This document shows, piece by piece, positions 8,340 to 15,703 of a DNA stretch of 64,000 nt; within the stretch, counting starts at the first letter, position 1, and each line of letters starts with the position of its first letter. A program made the position numbers and the translations under genes. The notes under the pieces were generated by a model. It saw nothing but the letters and a program-made list of their open reading frames with translations. It did not search any database and was not told the DNA's origin. This DNA is from Cryptosporangium aurantiacum (GTDB taxonomy: Bacteria; Actinomycetota; Actinomycetes; Mycobacteriales; Cryptosporangiaceae): NCBI RefSeq assembly GCF_900143005.1, contig NZ_FRCS01000001.1:1426001-1490000 (forward strand), written 5' to 3'.

Positions 8340-9002
8340 TTAGAGGCCGTAGCACGGGCCGACGCCGCTTCCGAGCCGACGGTCGGGCGCGCCGGTATCC
8401 GGGTCGAGCCGGACGTCGATCGTCGTCCCGTCGCCGCGCTCGACCCGCACGGTCGTCGGGTCGGCCCAGGAGACGTGCGCGAGGCCCTCGTCGGGGTTGT
8501 CGCCGTCGAGGCAGCCGAGCACGTGCTCCCGGCTGTTCAGGCCGTCATGCGAGCGGATCCGCAGCAGCCAGGTCGGTCCCTGGAACTTCGCGGCCGCCGA
8601 CACGGTCAGCGTGAAGCGCTCGTCCGGTGACCGGTACTCCACCGTCCGCCGATCGGCGCTCGGCTCGGCGTCCGCGGAAAGCGGGATGCTCAACCAGACG
8701 CCGCACGCCAGGACCAGCGCGGCGGCTCCGGCCGCCGCGGTGCGGACGAACACGTTCCGCACGCCGAGCACCACCGCCGCGAGCAGGACGACCACCGCGG
8801 TGGCGGCGAGCCAGAACGGGTGCTCGTAGACCCGGTTGACGACCGCGAAGCCACCCGGGTTGAGCGGGAACTCGCCGCCCCAGAAGACCACCGGGAATGC
8901 CTGGAGTGCGGCGATCCAGAGCACCACGGCCAACACCGAGAGTGCGATCACCGGGATCCGTCGAGCCGCTGTCACGCCCCACACTGAACTTGGTCGATGC
9001 AA
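8340..9002 (-). CDS. Membrane protein of unknown function
   Basis: This protein of up to 220 residues is not recognised as a named family. It has three hydrophobic helices in the first ~105 residues (around IPVIALSVLAVVLWIAAL, LAATAVVVLLAAVVLG and AAAGAAALVLACGVWL), then an ~110-residue soluble domain rich in beta strands with two cysteines (residues ~165 and ~217) that may form a disulfide outside the cell. The start is uncertain: TTG at 9002, GTG at 8984 and GTG at 8975 are all possible and none has a good ribosome binding site. Confidence 0.65.
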   Translation of the reverse strand: MHRPSSVWGVTAARRIPVIALSVLAVVLWIAALQAFPVVFWGGEFPLNPGGFAVVNRVYEHPFWLAATAVVVLLAAVVLGVRNVFVRTAAAGAAALVLACGVWLSIPLSADAEPSADRRTVEYRSPDERFTLTVSAAAKFQGPTWLLRIRSHDGLNSREHVLGCLDGDNPDEGLAHVSWADPTTVRVERGDGTTIDVRLDPDTGAPDRRLGSGVGPCYGL

Positions 9003-9091
9003 CTCGGGGGAGCGAGTGTGGCTGAAGTTCGCGCGTGGTGGGTAAGCGACGGTCGCGGGCGCTGCGGCCCGCTACCGACCGGGAGACGCCC

Positions 9092-10603
9092 ATGCACGTT
9101 GCGACCGTCCTCGCCGCCGACGCACCGGACCCCGCCAGCTCCGATGCGCGGCTGATCATCGCCGCGCTCATCGGCGTCGCGGCGATCATCGTCCTGATCA
9201 CCTGGGTCAAGTTGCACCCGTTCGTCGCGCTCACCGTCGGCGCGATCGGGCTGGGGCTGGGCGCCGGGCTACCCGCACTCGACACCGCGGAGAGCTTCAG
9301 CAGCGGCTTCGGCGCCACGATGGCCTCGGTCGGTCTGCTGATCGGCCTCGGCGCGATGTTCGGGAAGTTGCTCGCCGACTCCGGGGGCGCCGACCAGATC
9401 GTCGACACGATCATCGGACGCGCGCGCCCGGCCGCCCTGCCGTGGCTGATGGCGCTGGTCGGCGCGATCATCGGCCTGCCGATGTTCTTCGAGATCGGTG
9501 TGGTGCTACTGATCCCGGTGATCATCCTGGTGGCCCGCCGGTCGGGGCTGCCGCTGTTCCGGATCGCGGTCCCGACGCTGGCCGGCCTCTCGGTGATGCA
9601 CGGCCTGGTGCCGCCGCACCCCGGCCCACTGGTCGCGGTCGACGCGCTGGACGCGAACCTCGGACTGACGCTCGCCCTGGGCATCCTGGTCGCGGTCCCG
9701 ACCGTGATCATCTCCGGTCCGGTCTTCAGCCGGTGGGCGGCGCGCTGGGTCGACGTCCCGGTGCCGGATCTGTTCACCACGGACCAAGACCGCCCCGCCG
9801 ACGGGTCCGCCGGCCGCACGGCGGGACGTGCCGGGCACGACGTCGAGGACGCGGCGGACGCCTCGTCCGGGACGGACGACTACCGCGGGGCCGCCGTCGC
9901 CACCGCGGAACGGCCGATCGTCGAGACGCGGCAGCGGCCGAGCTTCGGCGTCACGCTCGGCTGCATCCTGCTGCCGGTCGTCCTCATGCTGGCCAAGGCC
10001 ATCGCGGACGTCGTCGCGCCGGACGCGGAGACGCCGCTGCACGACGCGATCGACTTCGTCGGGACACCGCTGATCGCGCTGACGATCGCGCTGCTGGTCG
10101 GCATCGTCGCGCTGGGCCGCGGCGGCGGGATGGACCGCGGCGCGATCGCGTCGTCGCTGGGCGACTCGCTGCCGCCGATCGCCGGGATCCTGCTGATCGT
10201 CGGCGCCGGCGGTGGCCTCAAGCAGGTGCTGATCGACACCGGCCTGGCGCAGATCATCGCGGACGCCGTCGAGGGCAGCGCGTTGCCGGTGCTGCTGCTC
10301 GCGTGGATCGTCGCGGTGCTGATCCGGGTCGCGACCGGCTCGGCGACGGTGGCCACGGTCACCGCGTCGGGCATCCTGGCGCCGGTCGCCGCCGATCTGC
10401 CGAACACGCACGTGTCGCTGATGGTGTTGGCGATCGGAGCGGGTTCACTGTTCCTGTCGCACGTCAACGACGCCGGTTTCTGGATGATCAAGGAGTACAT
10501 GGGTACGACGGTCGGCGAGACCTTGAAGACGTGGACCGTGATGGAGTGCCTCATCTCGGTCTGCGGCCTGATCGGTGTCCTGCTGCTGAGCCTGGTGATC
10601 TAA
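9092..10603 (+). CDS. GntP-family gluconate:H+ symporter-type permease
   Basis: This 503-residue polytopic membrane protein has family features 'FSSGFGATMASVGLLIGLGAMFGKLLADSGGA', 'GLPMFFEIGVVLLIPV' and 'HGLVPPHPGPLVAV' in the N-terminal half, then 'GAGGGLKQVLIDTG', 'RVATGSATVATVTASG' and 'LSHVNDAGFWMIKEY' in the C-terminal half. These are hallmark GntP segments. An ~80-residue acidic, Asp/Ala-rich cytoplasmic loop separates the halves and is longer than in E. coli GntP. The start has GGGAGA upstream. It imports gluconate or a related hydroxyacid; no kinase is adjacent. Confidence 0.92.
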   Translation: MHVATVLAADAPDPASSDARLIIAALIGVAAIIVLITWVKLHPFVALTVGAIGLGLGAGLPALDTAESFSSGFGATMASVGLLIGLGAMFGKLLADSGGADQIVDTIIGRARPAALPWLMALVGAIIGLPMFFEIGVVLLIPVIILVARRSGLPLFRIAVPTLAGLSVMHGLVPPHPGPLVAVDALDANLGLTLALGILVAVPTVIISGPVFSRWAARWVDVPVPDLFTTDQDRPADGSAGRTAGRAGHDVEDAADASSGTDDYRGAAVATAERPIVETRQRPSFGVTLGCILLPVVLMLAKAIADVVAPDAETPLHDAIDFVGTPLIALTIALLVGIVALGRGGGMDRGAIASSLGDSLPPIAGILLIVGAGGGLKQVLIDTGLAQIIADAVEGSALPVLLLAWIVAVLIRVATGSATVATVTASGILAPVAADLPNTHVSLMVLAIGAGSLFLSHVNDAGFWMIKEYMGTTVGETLKTWTVMECLISVCGLIGVLLLSLVI

Positions 10604-11512
10604 CTGCAAACCTTCCTGCCGGTCGCCGACTTCGCCGAGAGCGCCGCACTGCTCGACGCTCCGCGGCTGGGCAAACAGCGGGTCGAGACGCTCCAGGTGC
10701 TGCGCGCGCTGGAACTGCCGGACTACGGCTGGGCCAACCACCCGGTGACGACGATGTGGCGCGGCCGCACCGCCGGGCTGGTCGTCTACGGGCTGGCGAT
10801 GGTGCGCGGCTGGCGCGAGCGGGGTTTCGCCGACACGACAGCGACGCAGATCGCCGAGTTCGCCCCGGACGCCGCCGGGCTGACGCAGGCCGAGGCCGCC
10901 GACGCCGGGCTGCTGCCGAGTTGGGTGGGCGACGAGGCGGTGCACCGGTCGCACCGGTCGAACCTGCGTGCGAAGGACCCGGCGTACTACGGCCCGCTGT
11001 TCCCGGACACCCCGGACGGCCTGCCGTACGTCTGGCCACCAGCGGACGACGTACCACCGCCCGTCCCGCCGGACGGGGTCCCGGTGTGGATCGTGCGCCC
11101 GCCGGGCCCGCTCGAGCTCGGCACGGCGCTCGCCCAGGGCGTCGTCGGGCTGGGCACGGATTCTGGCGTTCCGGTCGACGCGACCGGGCTCGACCCGGTC
11201 GAGCTCCGTGGGCTCGCCCGCGAGCTGTCCGGACGTCGTCCGGCGAAGGCCCTGCGGCAACTGTCCGCGTTTCTGGACGACGTGAAGCCGGGTGACCTGC
11301 TCGGCGTGCCGCTGGAGCAGGGAGCCGGGCTGCTGCTCGGGGAGTTCGTCGGCGACTACTTCTTCGTACCGGGCGAGCCGCTTCCGCACCGCCGCCCGGC
11401 GCGGTTCACCCACGTCGTGGCGCGCGCCGCCGCCCGGCCGCCGGCGTCGCTGCAGGATCCCCGGACGCTGTTCCGCGTGGTCCTCGACCCCGCGGAGGCA
11501 CGCCCGATTTAA
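10604..11512 (+). CDS. Pyrimidine-dimer DNA glycosylase-like protein (MSMEG_6728 type) fused to a second domain
   Basis: The frame opens directly after the GntP stop. The family N-terminus 'QTFLPVADFAESAALLD' is coded from a CTG that would serve as start codon. Starting at the next in-frame GTG (10697) would remove 31 conserved residues, including 'RLGKQRVE'. The first ~100 residues match the MSMEG_6728 / endonuclease V-like family ('YGWANHPVTTMWRG', 'YGLAMVRGWRERGFAD'). From about residue 160 a second domain begins with 'VWIVRPPGPLELG' and has 'LSAFLDDVKPGDLLGVPL' and 'LLLGEFVGDYFFVPG'. This resembles the modules found before Mrr-type restriction domains. A role in DNA repair or base recognition is inferred; both the start codon and the second-domain call are tentative. 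Confidence 0.65.
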   Translation: MQTFLPVADFAESAALLDAPRLGKQRVETLQVLRALELPDYGWANHPVTTMWRGRTAGLVVYGLAMVRGWRERGFADTTATQIAEFAPDAAGLTQAEAADAGLLPSWVGDEAVHRSHRSNLRAKDPAYYGPLFPDTPDGLPYVWPPADDVPPPVPPDGVPVWIVRPPGPLELGTALAQGVVGLGTDSGVPVDATGLDPVELRGLARELSGRRPAKALRQLSAFLDDVKPGDLLGVPLEQGAGLLLGEFVGDYFFVPGEPLPHRRPARFTHVVARAAARPPASLQDPRTLFRVVLDPAEARPI

Positions 11513-11515
11513 CAT
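11510..11515 (+). promoter_or_regulatory. -10 box TAACAT formed by the upstream stop codon
   Basis: The TAA stop of the glycosylase-like gene is the start of TAACAT. Six nt (ATTCGA) then precede the GTG start of the next gene. This is leaderless geometry. Confidence 0.5.
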
Positions 11516-11521
11516 ATTCGA

Positions 11522-12058
11522 GTGAAATGTCGGTTCGTCGCGTTTCTGCTCGGCACGGGACTTGCGGTCCCGAGTGCGCCCCATCCGTACGTCGACGGCC
11601 CGGCGGGTTGTGTCTTCCCGGACCCGGTGCGAGCCGTCGGATGCGTGACCGCGCCGACCGACTGGTTGGTGGGCCAGGTACGGCACCGGCTCGGCGAGGT
11701 TCCGGGGGCGTGCTGGGACGCCCACGCGTGGAACCCGCGCAGCGACCACCCGCACGGCCGGGCCTGCGACTACACGATCGGACAGATCGGCGTGTTCCCG
11801 ACCGAGACCCAGGTGGCGCGCGGCTGGCGGCTGGCCCGGTGGCTGCGGACGCACGCCCGCGCGCTGCACGTCCACTACGTGATCTTCCACGGCCGGATCT
11901 GGTCCTGGGAGCACGACGCCGAGGGCTGGCGCCGCTACGACGGCGGTGGCGCGTACGACCCGGCGGACGTCACCGGCGGCCACTTCGACCACGTCCACGT
12001 CTCCACGGTGGACAAGCCACCCGCGGTGCTCTTCCCGGCCGCCGCCGCGCGGGCCTAG
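11522..12058 (+). CDS. Secreted M15-like peptidase-fold protein
   Basis: This 178-residue protein has a short N-terminal signal sequence (MKCRFVAFLLGTGLAVPSAP). The body carries the VanY/M15 zinc pattern: 'SDHPHGRACDYTIG' (S-x-H-x-x-G-x-A-x-D, residues ~80-93) and 'HFDHVHVS' near the C-terminus, plus a conserved 'VHYVIFHGRIWS' strand. Such proteins cleave or bind D-Ala-D-Ala-type peptides in the cell wall. The GTG start is supported by the TAACAT box six nt upstream. Two cysteines near the N-terminus may be disulfide bonded. Confidence 0.78.
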   Translation: MKCRFVAFLLGTGLAVPSAPHPYVDGPAGCVFPDPVRAVGCVTAPTDWLVGQVRHRLGEVPGACWDAHAWNPRSDHPHGRACDYTIGQIGVFPTETQVARGWRLARWLRTHARALHVHYVIFHGRIWSWEHDAEGWRRYDGGGAYDPADVTGGHFDHVHVSTVDKPPAVLFPAAAARA

Positions 12059-12061
12059 ATT
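12056..12061 (+). promoter_or_regulatory. -10 box TAGATT formed by the upstream stop codon
   Basis: The TAG stop of the M15-like gene starts the hexamer TAGATT. Six nt (CGGGGC) separate it from the ATG of the MBL gene, matching leaderless promoter spacing. Confidence 0.5.
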
Positions 12062-12067
12062 CGGGGC

Positions 12068-13126
12068 ATGTGCGTTGAGCCCGGGGATGCCGCCGCGCGC
12101 GAGGCCGCCGCTCCGCGTCCGGCCGAAGGACCGGCCGTCGACCCGATCACGGTGCCCCCGGTGGACGAGGTCGCGGTCACCACGCTGATCGACAACACGT
12201 TCGACGCGCTGCTGGGCTCGCGGGACGGCGTCGAACGGCCGCCGCTGGGCATCGGTTCGGTCGAAGCACCGCTGTTCGAGGGCGGCCGGACCAGCGCCGG
12301 CCTCCGCGCCGAACACGGGTTCTCGGCGCTGGTGACCGTGCGGCGCGGCGACACGACGTCGACGCTGCTGTTCGACACCGGCTCCTCGCCGGACGGCATG
12401 GCGACGAACGTCGAACGGCTCGGGATCGACGTCGGCGACCTGCACGGCGTCGTCCTGAGCCACGGTCACTTCGACCACTCGGGTGGGTTCAGTGGGCTCG
12501 CCCGGCTGCGCGGACGACGCGGGCTGCCGCTCACCGTGCACCCGAACGTCTGGAGCCGTCGGCGGATCGCCCCACCCGGGGCGAACCCGGTCGAACTGCC
12601 GACGCTGTCGGCCGGTGCGCTGCGCCGGGAAGGCTTCGACGTGATCGAGCGGCGGGAGCCGTCGCTGCTGGTCGACGGCGCGATCCTGATCACCGGCGAG
12701 GTCGACCGGGTCACCGAGTTCGAGCGGGGCATGCCGCCGCCGCACCAGGCCTGGGACGGCTCGGCCTGGCGCCACGACCCGACGGTCATCGACGACCAGG
12801 CGCTGGTGGTCAACGTCCGGGGGCGGGGCCTGGTTCTCGTCACCGGGTGCGGTCACGCGGGCATCGTCAACATCGCGCGGCACGCCATGCGGCTCACCGG
12901 CATCGATCGGGTGGACGCGCTGATCGGCGGTTTCCACCTGAGCGGCGCGGCGTTCGAGCCGATCATTCCGCCGACGGTCGAGGCGCTCACCGCGCTCGCA
13001 CCCTCGCTGCTCGTCCCCGGTCACTGCACGGGGTGGCGCGCTCAGCAGGCCCTCGCCGGCACGCTGCCGGACGCGTGGGTGCAGAGCAGTTCCGGGACGA
13101 CGTACCGGCTGCGGTCCGCCGCCTGA
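12068..13126 (+). CDS. MBL-fold metallo-hydrolase (MptE/MJ0936-like subfamily)
   Basis: This 352-residue protein has an intact metallo-beta-lactamase metal site: 'LSHGHFDHSGG' (HxHxDH, residues ~135-145), 'VTGCGHAGIVN' (third His) and 'LIGGFHLSGA' followed by 'LVPGHCTGW'. The 'TGCGHAGIVNI' variant is typical of the MBL group related to the archaeal ribofuranosyl-aminobenzene 5'-phosphate synthase-like proteins. The ~45-residue N-terminus is Ala/Pro rich and probably disordered. The substrate is unknown. A TAGATT box six nt upstream supports the start. Confidence 0.88.
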   Translation: MCVEPGDAAAREAAAPRPAEGPAVDPITVPPVDEVAVTTLIDNTFDALLGSRDGVERPPLGIGSVEAPLFEGGRTSAGLRAEHGFSALVTVRRGDTTSTLLFDTGSSPDGMATNVERLGIDVGDLHGVVLSHGHFDHSGGFSGLARLRGRRGLPLTVHPNVWSRRRIAPPGANPVELPTLSAGALRREGFDVIERREPSLLVDGAILITGEVDRVTEFERGMPPPHQAWDGSAWRHDPTVIDDQALVVNVRGRGLVLVTGCGHAGIVNIARHAMRLTGIDRVDALIGGFHLSGAAFEPIIPPTVEALTALAPSLLVPGHCTGWRAQQALAGTLPDAWVQSSSGTTYRLRSAA

Positions 13127-13220
13127 ACCTTAAGAGCTTCCAGGATTCGAACCGACTGGTCTGGACCGGCCGTACCTCGCTATCGAAAGCGTTAGCGATC
13201 GTGGGCCGAAGGGTTGTGTC

Positions 13221-13892
13221 GTGCGGAATCGGAAGTCGAGTTGGCGGCGGACTGCTGCGATCGGGGCGGGCATGGCGCTGGTGTTCGGGGGCGCCACCGC
13301 GGTGAGTATCGGGGTGAGCTCGGCGGGCGAGAGCCCTGCCGTGCAGAGCGCGGCACCCCGCGAGGATTGCGGCGGGCTGGACACCGCGCTGCGCAACAAC
13401 CTGAACTTCATCGCTGACCAGCAGCGGAACCCGGACGCGCTGTCGGAGGCGCGGATCGCGAACCGGCAGGCGGTCGTCGACCTGATCCAGCAGCGCCGCG
13501 CGGTCGCGGGCTGCACGGAGGACGTCGTCGCCGATCCGGTGGCCGGCGAGACCGCCGCGCCCGCCCCGCCGGCCACGGCCCCGACGACAGCCCCGCCCAC
13601 CACGGCCGCACCCGCGGCCCCGGCGGAAGGCACCGGCGACGGCGAGGTCGTCTGCGCGGGCAGCACCGTGACGCTCTCCGGCGAGGAGGGCGGCGCTCCG
13701 GCCGCGTCGAGCGGTGACTTCCCGGTCGGCACCCGGTTGCGCGTCACGAACCTCGACAACAACAAGTCGATCACCGTCGAGGTCACCGGGCCGTCCGGGA
13801 GCTGCGTGCTGCTCAACAACGCGGCGTTCGAGCAGGTCCGGGAGCCCGGCAAGTTCCTCATCCGCCGTGCCGTGATCGAGCGGGTGGGCTGA
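13221..13892 (+). CDS. Secreted or anchored protein with RlpA/DPBB-like C-terminal domain
   Basis: This 223-residue protein has a basic start and a hydrophobic segment (IGAGMALVFGGATAVSIGV, residues ~14-32), giving a signal peptide or membrane anchor. A helical region with two Cys (DCGGL, AGCTE) follows, then a ~45-residue Ala/Pro/Thr linker and a C-terminal ~85-residue domain. That domain ('ASSGDFPVGTRLRVTNLDNNKS ... VEVTGPSGSCVLLNNAAFEQV') looks like a double-psi beta-barrel of the RlpA/expansin type. It probably acts in the envelope. The GTG start follows AAGGG. It overlaps the convergent next gene by 35 nt. Confidence 0.72.
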   Translation: MRNRKSSWRRTAAIGAGMALVFGGATAVSIGVSSAGESPAVQSAAPREDCGGLDTALRNNLNFIADQQRNPDALSEARIANRQAVVDLIQQRRAVAGCTEDVVADPVAGETAAPAPPATAPTTAPPTTAAPAAPAEGTGDGEVVCAGSTVTLSGEEGGAPAASSGDFPVGTRLRVTNLDNNKSITVEVTGPSGSCVLLNNAAFEQVREPGKFLIRRAVIERVG

Positions 13893-14490
13893 GCTCCACG
13901 GTCGTCGTGACCCGCACCAGCGACGGGGCGCGCGGCGTCGACCCGAAGCCGAACCGCACCGGTGGTTCGACCGGGGCGAGCGTGCCGAGGTCGGCCCCGT
14001 CGAGGTGCGCGGTCACGGCGACGATCGGGTGCAGGTCACGGGCGCCGTACCACTCGTGGCGCCCGTTGCCCGCGCTGCCGTGGGTCCGGACGCCCGGCAG
14101 CGCCACCCGGGCGAGCACGTCGACCAGGCGCACCCAGGCCGGCGCACCGGCCAGCCGAGACGGCACCGCCCGCAGCAGTAGTCCGAGCGGGCTACGCGTC
14201 CCGGTCGAGAACGCGTACTCCAGCCCGCCCGCGGTGACGGTCCAGCGGGCGGCGGTCCGCCGGACGTCCACCGGTACCACCCGCACCGCGTCGAACCGGT
14301 ACGTCGCCGCGACGAACTCGGCCAGCTCGGACGACGTCGCCAGCAGCGTGCGATGACCGGCGGCGTCCTCGACCATCACGTCGCTGACCGGCCCGAAGGG
14401 TGAGGCCGGCCAGTGGCCCAGCACCAACCGGGTCCCGCTGGTCGTCCCCACGCCCGCGATCCACCCGTCGAAACGCAGCCGTTCCCCCAT
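13858..14490 (-). CDS. Conserved actinobacterial protein of unknown function
   Basis: This 210-residue protein has no recognised domain, signal peptide or membrane segment. It looks like a beta-rich soluble protein: the first half ('GTRLVLGHWPASPFGPVSDVMVEDAAGHRTLLA') resembles proteins where a ligand and property are read out, and the middle has 'WYGARDLHPI' with Trp/Tyr/His conserved in character. Codon use matches neighbouring genes, so it is likely real. It is convergent with the DPBB gene and divergent from the nucleoside hydrolase. Confidence 0.7.
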   Translation of the reverse strand: MGERLRFDGWIAGVGTTSGTRLVLGHWPASPFGPVSDVMVEDAAGHRTLLATSSELAEFVAATYRFDAVRVVPVDVRRTAARWTVTAGGLEYAFSTGTRSPLGLLLRAVPSRLAGAPAWVRLVDVLARVALPGVRTHGSAGNGRHEWYGARDLHPIVAVTAHLDGADLGTLAPVEPPVRFGFGSTPRAPSLVRVTTTVELSPPARSRHGG

Positions 14491-14578
14491 GGGCCCAGCC
14501 TCCTGCCCCGCGACGTCGTCCGCATCTCGGGATGCCTACGATCCGACACGCACGAATCCGCCACCACTAGGGGAGCAC

Positions 14579-15532
14579 ATGGGCCGCCCGGTCTACCTGG
14601 ACTGCGACACCGGCATCGACGACTCGCTCGCGATCGCCTACCTGATGGCCCACCCGGATGTCGACCTGGTCGGCGTCGGCACCAGTTTCGGCAACATCGA
14701 CGCGCACCGCGCCGCGCGCAACACGCTCGACCTGCTGGCGCTCGGCGGTCACGACCACGTCCCGGTGGCGATCGGGGCGGAGAAGCCGCTGTCCGGTGCC
14801 TGGAACGGCGGCCCGGCCCACATCCACGGCGCGAACGGCGTCGGCGACGTCGAGCTGCCGCGGGCCGGCCGTGAGCCGCAGACCGACGAGTCGGCCGCCG
14901 ACCTGCTCGTGCGGATGGCGCACGAACACGAGGGTGAGCTCCGCGTCCTCGCGATCGGGCCACTGACGAACCTGGCGCGAGCGCTGGACGTCGAGACCGC
15001 GCTGCCCTACCTCGTCGAGAGCGTCGTCGTGATGGGTGGCGCGGCCCGGGTGCCCGGCAACGTCACGCCGGTGGCCGAGGCCAACATCTTCAACGACCCG
15101 GACGCCGCCGACCGCGTGCTGTCCGCCGACTGGCCGCTCACGCTCATCCCGCTGGACGTGACGATGGAGCACCTGATCGAGGAGTCCGACCGGGCGACGC
15201 TGCTCGCCGCCGACGAACCGCTGCCCCGGGCGCTCGGCCAGATGCTCGACGTCTACTACGAGTTCTACGTCGCCACGTACGGCCGTCGCTGCGCGCCGCT
15301 TCACGATCCGCTCGCCGCGGCGGTCGCCGCCGTCGGGGCCACCCCCGTGATGGCCCCGACGGTGCAGGTCGTCGTCGACGCGACCGATGGACCCGGCCGT
15401 GGCCAGACCATCTGTGACCTGCGTGGCGAGCGCGTGGGCTACCCGGTACAGCCCACGGCCCGCGTTCGGCTGGTGCTGACGCTCGACGCCCCGTTCGGCC
15501 CCCACCTCATCGAGCGACTCACCAGCGCTTGA
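14579..15532 (+). CDS. Inosine/uridine-preferring nucleoside hydrolase
   Basis: This 317-residue protein hydrolyses ribonucleosides to base and ribose using a Ca2+ bound by an Asp cluster. The N-terminal 'YLDCDTGIDDSLAIAYL' is the DxDxxxDD motif (residues ~6-13), 'VVMGGAARVPGNVTPVAEANIFNDPDAA' contains the second conserved motif, and 'HDPLAAAVAV'-type sequence (LHDPLAAAVAA) supplies the last Ca2+ ligand. GGGGAG lies 4 nt upstream of the ATG. It is a complete, monocistronic gene. It belongs to purine or pyrimidine salvage; base preference is unknown. Confidence 0.93.
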   Translation: MGRPVYLDCDTGIDDSLAIAYLMAHPDVDLVGVGTSFGNIDAHRAARNTLDLLALGGHDHVPVAIGAEKPLSGAWNGGPAHIHGANGVGDVELPRAGREPQTDESAADLLVRMAHEHEGELRVLAIGPLTNLARALDVETALPYLVESVVVMGGAARVPGNVTPVAEANIFNDPDAADRVLSADWPLTLIPLDVTMEHLIEESDRATLLAADEPLPRALGQMLDVYYEFYVATYGRRCAPLHDPLAAAVAAVGATPVMAPTVQVVVDATDGPGRGQTICDLRGERVGYPVQPTARVRLVLTLDAPFGPHLIERLTSA

Positions 15533-15551
15533 TCCGGTATCTCGCGGCCGA

Positions 15552-15577
15552 CCTCGACCAGACACGCCTGGTCGAGG
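15552..15577. terminator. Hairpin (10-bp stem, 6-nt loop) between convergent genes
   Basis: CCTCGACCAG and CTGGTCGAGG form a perfect stem around ACACGC, shortly after the nucleoside hydrolase stop and before the convergent monooxygenase end. There is no T-run, as is common for actinobacterial terminators. Confidence 0.55.
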
Positions 15578-15703
15578 CCGGCCCGGCCGGAAGACAGCGC
15601 ACCCCTCCAACACTGTTCCGGCCAATTCGACCCGGTCCACTTGTCACTACCTGTTCCCGCGGGGTCGAGCCTGCCGTGACCGGCGCGGCTGCGCATGACG
15701 TGA

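Noticed and set aside
10445-13024. 859-residue minus-strand ORF
   Set aside because: It lies opposite four genes with clear families and has shadow-frame composition (Arg/Gln/Val/His rich, no domain).
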